A stretch of 64,000 bases of DNA, taken from positions 1 to 64,000 of the forward strand of contig CAMFJL010000003.1 in assembly GCA_945957175.1 (NCBI GenBank), written 5' to 3'. Numbering within the stretch: position 1 is the stretch's first letter; each line of letters begins with the position of its first letter. Positions 57,501 through 64,000 of the stretch are shown one piece after another. This DNA comes from an uncultured Legionellales bacterium. Its GTDB lineage: Bacteria; Pseudomonadota; Gammaproteobacteria; UBA1113. Position numbers and translations under genes: made by a program. The notes beneath the pieces are model-generated. The model searched no databases and had not been told where the DNA came from. It worked only from the letters and a program-made list of their open reading frames with translations.

Positions 57501-59081
57501 GGGACGGTCAAAAAGACTCAATAGTCTTTCAGCAAACGCAACCCTTACAGCTTCATTATCGCTCGCCATTCTTGCTTCGAGCGCTAACCTGGCACATTTA
57601 TGTGTTATTTGATGTAAATAGTAAGTATGCTGAGTAAGACTCTCGATATTGAGCAAGCCCCGTTCACGCAAACCTGCTATGGCCACATCGGCTTCGATAG
57701 CAGCCTCAAAGTCTTGCTTTAAAAAATCGCTAGTATAGGTCCGTAATAATGCTTCTGGTAATCCATGCTCACAAAGCAAGCTGCATATATCTAATAGCTC
57801 TTGGGCTGCTGGCTGCGCTAAATTCTGGATACTAAGATTTACTGCTACATATTGTGTATGAGCTATGCCCCATGCTTGACAAAAAGCTTCTTGATTTTTA
57901 GTCAGTCTCTCAACTGCTTGTTCATGCTGCTCTTTATACCAGGCATAACCATAAGCATCTCGATGGGCTGGGTTATTTTTGCGCTGCTGCGCAATATGGC
58001 GTCCAGCAGCTTGGAGCGCCAACGGAAGCTTATCTAACCCTATGGCTAACGCTAATACTAAATCCTTGTCACCTTCTTTAATACCAGTGAGTTGCTCAAG
58101 TAATGTTATAGCTTCATTATCAGTAAGCCCAAGCGAAACATCCATCCAAGGGACGACGTAAACTGGGTCATTTGGGTTTACCTCAGCCTCTGGCAATACA
58201 GTACGTGTATCTTGTGAGGTATATAAAATCGTTCCTACCAATGCTTTCTTAGGAATCAACCGATTAAGATAAGTCATCCTAGTTTGAACATTAGCTATCC
58301 CATCAAGTATAAGCAACCAGCCTGGATAATATTTTAGACTTTCACTAATTTTTTCTCCTAGTACTTGTTCATAAGCATGTAATTTTTCTGAAGAAGTACC
58401 TATGTTATTACGATTACGGAGCTCTGTAACTACCTCTTCTCCAATCAATAACTCCGCCAGGCTCTCAAAACCACTCAGATAATTATCCACATCTGCATGA
58501 ATAAGATAAATCAAGCTACGCTTATCTTGAGATTCACTTACATTAATCTGCGATGTTGCTGATGAGCTCGTGGAAGATGAAGCGCTCGACAAAGGCTCAG
58601 CAACGCCTTGAGCCTGAGTTAGAGCGACTTCATAACGTTTGGCATACGCCCTTGCTAGCTCTGTCTTACCAGAGCCCGTTAGACCAACCAGCATAAGCTC
58701 CTTAATATCTTTACTCTGCGTCGCAAGCTTATCTGTCATCTCCTCAAGCTTGAAAACACGCTCAAGATGGCCTGACACAGCCTCAGGTAAATTATTAACC
58801 TTTGTTGGTAATGGGTATTTGCCAGAAACTTTGATATGAATACCGCCATACACATGAGCGCCTTTAGCAAGCTTGAGAAGATTCTGCTCTAATTTTAAAT
58901 GGCTATTGACAATGCTATTATTATCTCCAATGCCTTGCACTGCCCCTAGATGCACCGTAAGATGCAAAGGCTGCTGTATAGGCGATTGCGCAGATGCCTC
59001 TGATGTTGCGGCCTTTGCAAAATCTGTCTCAAGCCGTTGCTCTGATGGTGACGGTACCACAGCTCGGTCGCTCCCAATCAC
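54537..59081 (-). CDS. NB-ARC/TPR NLR-like protein with hydrophobic segment and SH3-like domain
   Basis: 1514 residues from GTG 59081. Order: a disordered start; a short beta-rich motif GIGDNNSIVNSHLKL (50-64); an NB-ARC ATPase with P-loop GLTGSGKT (133-140), a Ser-rich insert (165-178), Walker B LLILDG (256-261), YTSQD (287-291), the GLPL-like motif GLDKLPLALQ (348-357) and a winged-helix part ending YLHQITHK, where the MHD-type His would be; TPR-like helices (about 600-1010); a hydrophobic, Ala-rich segment (1119-1217); an SH3-like domain (about 1276-1333) with ELSF and DGWW; and a Ser-rich end. NB-ARC-TPR proteins are STAND switches that oligomerise on sensing a ligand. The frame continues without a frameshift from the preceding lipase ORF across one TGA. 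No ribosome binding site fits, and the first in-frame ATG is codon 115, so the start is uncertain. Confidence 0.85.
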   Translation of the reverse strand: MIGSDRAVVPSPSEQRLETDFAKAATSEASAQSPIQQPLHLTVHLGAVQGIGDNNSIVNSHLKLEQNLLKLAKGAHVYGGIHIKVSGKYPLPTKVNNLPEAVSGHLERVFKLEEMTDKLATQSKDIKELMLVGLTGSGKTELARAYAKRYEVALTQAQGVAEPLSSASSSTSSSATSQINVSESQDKRSLIYLIHADVDNYLSGFESLAELLIGEEVVTELRNRNNIGTSSEKLHAYEQVLGEKISESLKYYPGWLLILDGIANVQTRMTYLNRLIPKKALVGTILYTSQDTRTVLPEAEVNPNDPVYVVPWMDVSLGLTDNEAITLLEQLTGIKEGDKDLVLALAIGLDKLPLALQAAGRHIAQQRKNNPAHRDAYGYAWYKEQHEQAVERLTKNQEAFCQAWGIAHTQYVAVNLSIQNLAQPAAQELLDICSLLCEHGLPEALLRTYTSDFLKQDFEAAIEADVAIAGLRERGLLNIESLTQHTYYLHQITHKCARLALEARMASDNEAVRVAFAERLLSLFDRPGYDMPEKFAYLRQLYPHVVTFINSLYLLENDVLVSKVRDFLLHWCTRANALGYPTQVITWTEHNSMLYQSPTVEEVNKLIQCSIANSALGLHSNEIDNLIKALSILGELKNNSVDVLSLTMDVYMHLVTAYGKAKGEKAQLMYLKLAFELLMDNRKENYINFIMLYRIVINIMGGGLSIQFPDYATAKLVFDLLMMPENGFNDYEHNRLRLTLSQDYLRRGCIEDAENLVNAALTYFKDNPKGMYIIDYYNALLILGQTLGERGRPHEQIGAQEQALTFQGTYCPGDYHGRINILLALVNAYTDLRNTKKAKILLLNELRPLLIEHPNEVEIAYLYALLGRVYVYDGDFEQAEYYLLASEAIQQHTTFEAREAIHVMTQIYLGIVEFEKNDKDKSKQRLTNALMLDETRCYQKTRMKAMALFYMAKIHYQERNYEAAVADAKEAKEIFEKTIPPINKNTPHPWVINLIQFVNLLQDERTDEHFSCIKRANILEIDLSALSVPGLLDGGINGNLYGESNSAENATSVESTLQVSDAQETDSNNHLCAPSCSQSMESLTVEPDISQVLQDESISPPNDETVVNTVVETLRKWRSPLLWALGIGATLCAVGAIVGPALAVTLPAAAAEAAAAEAAAAAATAAAGAQSWGAIGGLVVGAYDLLAAGGNLLATIVGSTAGSAGTAQGLTALAIKFCLGDSKETKEMMKKLKQLAYAVGIELDDKYSFTSWRSVRPGSFVNSLFEPLVQPVLSKTYAHTCSVYTKQRDIELSFEQGQQFWMIKEHHDGWWLCQSIATLDIGLIQRRDLLIDEPLVDIQIQHAATSSGGQQEDVLRLAATSRLSGQSSALFFKPNQSDTAPLVLVQEASSSQHMAMVSKDYGQYLRVSKHADIRNNTTYEFELINLDTLTEKNIDELKQIMQWAFSHQREDTKSNDFITRLFLAEKSVASHLLNSLCEYFSVDVARQLPGEEMIDDSPGSSSHVSSSGFPSLTG

Positions 59082-59090
59082 CTCAGGCAG

Positions 59091-62000
59091 TCAACGACTA
59101 GAAGAGCTACTTGATGACCTAGAGGATTGTTGGGTTGTATCCGCTGGTGCATTTGGTTGTGGTGCCGAGCTGGATGACGATATAGCAGGTACTCTGCCTC
59201 GCGGTCCATAAAGCCCGCTCCTGCTAGGGGCCGGAGCAGTGCCTGAGTCACTACTATTAGGCCTACCAAGACTCACGAGCGAACTTTTTGAATGTATTTC
59301 TGAATTTTTAATAACCGCACCCGCACCAATCACTTCCATACGTCTTCTATCAACGGGTATGCTTATCCAAACATCCCAAGCAAAGGCTAACTCCTCAGCC
59401 GTCGGGTTAGGCCCTATGTCAAGCGCTATAAACTCTGAGTTAATGTATGAATTTTCAACCGTTGCCTTTTCTCCTACCACACTAAATAATGCTGGTAACC
59501 GCTCAGTTGTTGGAACAGACTCCACTGCTAATAACTTGCTTTGAGCCTCTTGAGCTTGTGTAAGCTGGTTTTGTAATAATAAAAGCTTTTGTTGCAATGT
59601 TTCAGCAACAATATCCCCTTCTTCGAGTGCTGCCAGCGCTATCTGCAATTTATCAACATTTTGCAATAACGTTATAATTTTTTCTGCCACGAAATCAGCA
59701 AGCATAAGTGGACCACGCTCACTTAAAGCCCTTAGTAACTCTTGTTGAAAATCAAATGCTGTATTCTCATAATTATCAGGTAAGATAAGCTCAGCACGAT
59801 TATTATATAGCTTTATATTAAGTACTTGTAATAATGCTGAAAATGCCCCATACCTATTTCTTAGCGCCTCATCCCAACCGATGTTATTCATATGCCAGCT
59901 ACGCGCTGTCACAATATCTTGTAAAAACGCTTGGACATCGACATCAAAATGATGTAGCGCTATGCGTTGTTTACTTTTCTCTTCATCCAAAGCACTATAA
60001 TGCCCGTCAATAGCAAGCTTAATCATCTCTTCATGAGGCGGCAATGCCGGTTGTCCACTTGTCGAAACAGGATGCATATAAGCTTCCCATACTTGATTTT
60101 TCTTCTTCAGGAAAATCTGACCAAGCCATGTCTCTTGGTCTCCACCACGAATACGCTTGTATATGCCATTGATAAAGGTAAATGCCATAGATGCCATCTC
60201 TGACTTAGCTTCACTGATAGCATCAGCTAAACCGCTACTATAAGCGCTATAATCTGCTTGCGGCCAATCTACCATTTGCCTGAACCTTCCCGGTAAGCCT
60301 GTGTCTGGATTAAATCCGGAAATAATATGCTCCATTTTATGCGCCATCACAAAAGGTAATCCCACCTCGTCGATATCACCTAAGTGCCAAATAGTCCCTG
60401 TTTGAGTACCATATGTACTTACCACCGTAAGTCCAGCACAGAAATTGTGAATATTAAGCTTACCCAAATCAATGTTACCCCGCCCGCTTCGTAGATTAAC
60501 ATCCAGGCTCTCTAGAAAATCCACCACCCCTGGTGCATCAAAAACCACCGCACTAACATCTAATGACGGTGCAACCGTAGGTGCAGCAGAGGAAGAAGAT
60601 GATGTTGAACTTGAGCTGCTGCTAGTACTGGATGAGGTACTTATCGTGCCGGAAACACTGCTGATACTTGTCATAGGTGGGGTTGGCATTGCTGCAGCAA
60701 AGTCCCGACGCTTGGACCAATACACACAAACTTGGGCTAAAAAGCCACCTAAAGAATGGCCCGTAGTCGATAATCGATAGCCCTCTGCAACAAGCTCATG
60801 GACCCGTGGATGCCTTAAGGTCTCAATCGCCGAATAGACAAAGCTACCGGGCTTATGTTGCATCACCGATTCAATATCAGTTACCCATGAAGTGATATTA
60901 TGAGAACCTCTGTGCGCAATGACGACCTGCTTCTTATCATCATTCACCCAGATACTGCCGTGATAATCTTGATGCTCAATAGGCACCTCAAGACGCCAGC
61001 CCCTATCATGTAGGTATTGCCAATGTACTTCTTCGCCTGCGCGAAATGCAGCCTCATCGTTAAAGTAAGCACCTTGACTGATAAGCGCATATTCATAAGG
61101 GGTTGGGATAGTTGGATGTGGCATAAGAGTCTCCTTAACGTTGGCTGAGAAAAAAGGTTGAGAATACTGGCGTGGTACTACTCCAGCGTGTTGATGACTT
61201 ATTTGTGTATGTGGATTTAAAATAATCGTAGGCCCCGATAAAGGCATATACTCGGGTACTAAAGATGTTTCTTTTCCCTTAAAAAAATTATTAATGGTGA
61301 TACTGCCAGTGGCATGCGGTATAGAAACAGTTGACACAGTTTGTTCAAGATGACTATTGCTGGCTTTGGCTTTCTTGCCCAACATATTTGGAGTCATTAT
61401 GGGGGATACTCTCGCATATGGCTGTGATGAACCAACCCCACCTCGTAACTGATGTTGAATCAAGGGGCCACTCACGCTAATAGGCGCTTGAAGCGCTGCA
61501 GAAGCATAAGTAGAACAGTCCTCATCAGATGAAGACTGCCCCACAGGTTCGTCAAAAAACTCAATCTCTTGTGTTGCGCCATCAATAGCTTTGGCTCTAC
61601 CACCCACTTTTAACAATCGAAGTGCTAAATAATGTCGAGGGAAAAGCTTATCTTCATCTTTATATGTAAAAGAAGTTGGTAGGCCAAGTGCCCTATCCAA
61701 GGGTGTATGACCATATGCATCTAACATATTAACGGTATTAGCGATTATACCGTTGGCAATAGCGGTATCAATAGCATCAGCAATAAGGCTTTGCCAACTT
61801 GGGTCGCCACAACAACTCACTAATATATGCCAACTCCAGTATTTGGCATAATCAACGACCTGCTGTTCCTCGCGCGATAGTAATGCATAAACAATATCTT
61901 TATTGTAAGCCATACCCGTAACCTTGCCGTGTATTTCTTCATAACGATAACCTAATTTAACTAGCCCTTCTTGCTGCTCCGGTGTTAATGCTTCAATATA

Positions 62001-64000
62001 AGTCATATTAAGACCATCCTGTATTGCTGTACTAGCAAGTACTGTCAAGCCATGGCTATAAATGATAGTACGCACATCATTGAGATAATTAACTTGTTCT
62101 TTACCTCTTTCTAATACAACATCTAATGATACAAGGTGATTAGCTTGTTTAGCGTCATAATCCTTTACTGAAACATCAGATGCTAGCAATTGAGAAAATT
62201 CTTGAGTTATGCTTGCTAAATGATTTCGTTTAGCCATAGGAGGTAATACTTGTTGAAACTGAACTCTAATCTTTAATTGATGCTTTATCCATTTTAATGA
62301 ATCATCTGAGCCTTTAACAAAAAAGATTGCTATATGATACTTACTTTTTATATTAATCATGGCTTCGCCATGAAAAAACAGAGTCGCACAGTTAATCTTG
62401 AGTAATGGTTTATCAAAAGGTAACCGAGGTAATCCAGCTCGCTCATCATCCGTTAATGCATCTAAACCAAAGGCTGTCTGACCTAATTGATTTTTAGCAT
62501 AAATATCAACACCTCGCTCGATAAGCAAACCTATCATATGATCATGCCTATTCATGACGGCAAGATGCAAGTAAGTATTACCTACCGCATCACAACTGTG
62601 GATATCAAAGGTCAAATCATTTTTTTGAAGTTCACGACGATAGCTAATTAAATATCGCATGATAGTGACCCGTCCTTCCACAGCTGCTACACATGGATGC
62701 CAACGTCGTGCTAATTTAAATACATCAACGATTAAAGAAGGAAGTGATTCTTGTTCAACACTCGTAGCCAACATACTGTCCAAACCATAACTCAAAGGAT
62801 TCTGCGCATCTGCGACATAATATTGCCCCAATTCATAGAGCAGCAAAACTTGCGCCTCTGTCAAAGCTTCCTGTTCAAGATAAAGCATTCGCAATGATTT
62901 CATATCAAATGCTTTTACGATACCCTCTTTAATATGAACATAGCAGCCAATCACTTGCGATAATGAAGTAAATCGAGATAGATTGCCCTTAATCAAAGAC
63001 TGCTGATTAAACATAATAGCGCTTGATGACAAATCAACTTTGAATTGTGCTGCTTGTACCCATGGATGCCCAAGTGGAAATGTGAGCTCTTCGAAAATGG
63101 TTAAAGCTAATTTTCCCTCTGCCTGGGCCTGCTCATCATCGGGTAGTGTGTGAAAAATAGTGGCTAATTTAAGGTGTATTTGTCCAAGTAAAACAGGGCG
63201 AAAATCTTGATAATGTTGACTGGCAATAGCATGTGCCTCTTGGCATAACAGTAAAGCTTTTGACGGTTTTCCTTGCTTCAAAGTAAGCTTGCCCAGATAT
63301 ATCAGTGTTTCTGCTAATACATGCCTATGAATATCGCCATTTTTTTCTTGTATCGCTCTTGCACGCGTAAGATATTCACTTGCTTTAGAAGCATCATCTA
63401 CATCAAGATAAAAACGTCCAAGCTGTAATGCTGGCAATGCAACAAACTGATGTTCAATATGGTAATGGCTTTCGTAAATACTCAAGGCGCGAGTAAGCGC
63501 TTCTTCGACAAAGGGTCTATCCGCTAAACTATCACAAGTGCGGCTAAGAAGAATAAGAACAGCGGCAACTTCCGGGTGCGTTGGCCCGTAGTATTCTATC
63601 TGAATTTGTAATGCTTCAGTTAATAACACTTTGGCTTGCTCAAGGTTACCTAAACCAAGATAGACTCGACCAAGATATGCCAGCGTTATAGCAACTCTAT
63701 GATGTTTTTTTCCATAATGCGCTTCTTCAATCTGTAAAGCTTGCTCAAGATATGATTTAGCTTCCTGTACTCGCCCCACTATCTCAAGCGCATTCCCTAA
63801 GTTGGTAAGCGTGATTGCAATTTCAACGTGGTTTTCTGCTTGATAATGCTCGCGTTTAATAGCTAAGGACTCTTCCAATGCACCGAGCGCTTGAGTCATC
63901 TCTCCTAGGTCACAATAAGCATTACCAAGATTCATGAGCGTAATGCCAATCTCGACTTTTCTATCAACACCTGCTCCAAAATGCCGCCTTTTAATGGCTA
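59091..64000 (-). CDS. TPR-ankyrin-lipase protein with C-terminal repeat motif (5' end outside the window)
   Basis: At least 1614 residues; the frame is open through the window edge and the residues before the first in-window Met (63935) still fit a TPR, so the true start lies beyond 64000. Numbered from that Met: kinesin-light-chain-type 42-residue TPRs (1-300; EAHYGKKHHRVAITLAYLGR, GPTHPEVAAVL); ankyrin-like units (about 405-490, NTYLHLAVMNRHDHMIGLLI; another near 740); a class-3-lipase-like domain (about 945-1250) with nucleophile motif GHSLGG (1059-1064), VVIAHRGS before it, and a poly-Ser insert (1089-1117) followed by VVFDAPGV; a helical region; two 23-residue repeats (1486-1508, 1535-1557); and a Ser-rich end. 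The lipase would hydrolyse lipid esters. It is nine bases upstream of, and in frame with, the NB-ARC gene. Confidence 0.85.
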   Translation of the reverse strand, partial: AIKRRHFGAGVDRKVEIGITLMNLGNAYCDLGEMTQALGALEESLAIKREHYQAENHVEIAITLTNLGNALEIVGRVQEAKSYLEQALQIEEAHYGKKHHRVAITLAYLGRVYLGLGNLEQAKVLLTEALQIQIEYYGPTHPEVAAVLILLSRTCDSLADRPFVEEALTRALSIYESHYHIEHQFVALPALQLGRFYLDVDDASKASEYLTRARAIQEKNGDIHRHVLAETLIYLGKLTLKQGKPSKALLLCQEAHAIASQHYQDFRPVLLGQIHLKLATIFHTLPDDEQAQAEGKLALTIFEELTFPLGHPWVQAAQFKVDLSSSAIMFNQQSLIKGNLSRFTSLSQVIGCYVHIKEGIVKAFDMKSLRMLYLEQEALTEAQVLLLYELGQYYVADAQNPLSYGLDSMLATSVEQESLPSLIVDVFKLARRWHPCVAAVEGRVTIMRYLISYRRELQKNDLTFDIHSCDAVGNTYLHLAVMNRHDHMIGLLIERGVDIYAKNQLGQTAFGLDALTDDERAGLPRLPFDKPLLKINCATLFFHGEAMINIKSKYHIAIFFVKGSDDSLKWIKHQLKIRVQFQQVLPPMAKRNHLASITQEFSQLLASDVSVKDYDAKQANHLVSLDVVLERGKEQVNYLNDVRTIIYSHGLTVLASTAIQDGLNMTYIEALTPEQQEGLVKLGYRYEEIHGKVTGMAYNKDIVYALLSREEQQVVDYAKYWSWHILVSCCGDPSWQSLIADAIDTAIANGIIANTVNMLDAYGHTPLDRALGLPTSFTYKDEDKLFPRHYLALRLLKVGGRAKAIDGATQEIEFFDEPVGQSSSDEDCSTYASAALQAPISVSGPLIQHQLRGGVGSSQPYARVSPIMTPNMLGKKAKASNSHLEQTVSTVSIPHATGSITINNFFKGKETSLVPEYMPLSGPTIILNPHTQISHQHAGVVPRQYSQPFFSANVKETLMPHPTIPTPYEYALISQGAYFNDEAAFRAGEEVHWQYLHDRGWRLEVPIEHQDYHGSIWVNDDKKQVVIAHRGSHNITSWVTDIESVMQHKPGSFVYSAIETLRHPRVHELVAEGYRLSTTGHSLGGFLAQVCVYWSKRRDFAAAMPTPPMTSISSVSGTISTSSSTSSSSSSTSSSSSAAPTVAPSLDVSAVVFDAPGVVDFLESLDVNLRSGRGNIDLGKLNIHNFCAGLTVVSTYGTQTGTIWHLGDIDEVGLPFVMAHKMEHIISGFNPDTGLPGRFRQMVDWPQADYSAYSSGLADAISEAKSEMASMAFTFINGIYKRIRGGDQETWLGQIFLKKKNQVWEAYMHPVSTSGQPALPPHEEMIKLAIDGHYSALDEEKSKQRIALHHFDVDVQAFLQDIVTARSWHMNNIGWDEALRNRYGAFSALLQVLNIKLYNNRAELILPDNYENTAFDFQQELLRALSERGPLMLADFVAEKIITLLQNVDKLQIALAALEEGDIVAETLQQKLLLLQNQLTQAQEAQSKLLAVESVPTTERLPALFSVVGEKATVENSYINSEFIALDIGPNPTAEELAFAWDVWISIPVDRRRMEVIGAGAVIKNSEIHSKSSLVSLGRPNSSDSGTAPAPSRSGLYGPRGRVPAISSSSSAPQPNAPADTTQQSSRSSSSSSSR

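Overview
The window looks like part of a gammaproteobacterial chromosome from a host-associated, Legionella/Coxiella-like lineage (order Legionellales is my best guess; the genus cannot be read from the sequence). Ordinary housekeeping genes in recognisable gammaproteobacterial order are mixed with large eukaryotic-like proteins: ankyrin, leucine-rich, TPR, NB-ARC, SH3-like and lipase domains, and long serine tracts. Many intergenic gaps hold degenerate copies of two short palindromic repeat families.

Layout. 1-9,030: uvrA, a Bcr/CflA-type efflux gene, tRNA-Arg(ACG) with its own promoter and terminator, and sucAB. 9,170-20,475: a lipid/cell-wall/replication block (pssA, acpP-fabF-mltG-tmk-holB-pilZ-tatD) in which pilZ and tatD are separated by about 4 kb carrying two oppositely oriented effector-like genes, one with ankyrin repeats and one serine-rich. 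20,926-32,727: a DUF3579 gene, an L,D-transpeptidase-like gene, greA, a eukaryotic/archaeal-type proS, carB, a host-attachment-domain gene, carA, hemE and a DamX-like AAA-SPOR gene. 33,228-46,215: aroK, a short pilQ, mrcA, a bicupin gene, a three-gene EmrAB-type efflux operon, and pilM-pilN-pilOP on the opposite strand from pilQ. pilO and pilP are fused into one gene, and aroB is absent from its usual place.

46,322-54,197 is accessory: an orphan ModA-like binding protein, an MFS transporter, an LRR gene interrupted by an in-frame stop, an S24-type repressor lacking its catalytic dyad, crcB-DUF190, DUF523, a SnoaL-like gene and a coiled-coil protein of unknown function. 54,537-64,000 (open at the window edge) holds two giant ORFs in the same frame. 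The first is TPR-ankyrin-lipase with a serine-rich C-terminus. The second is NB-ARC-TPR with a hydrophobic segment and an SH3-like domain. They are separated by one TGA and three codons.

The most interesting signal is in this last pair. The end of the lipase protein carries two 23-residue repeats with the pattern [VI]-G-x4-[VI]-x-N-S-x-[IL], and the same pattern recurs once near the N-terminus of the NB-ARC protein, ahead of its P-loop. Effector domain with a C-terminal beta-solenoid motif, followed by an NLR-like ATPase with a matching N-terminal motif, is the arrangement of amyloid-signalling effector/NLR pairs. It may therefore be an undescribed lipase-based NLR-like system (immunity or host manipulation), or one ancestral giant protein split by a stop codon. 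This is inference from pattern and has not been tested.
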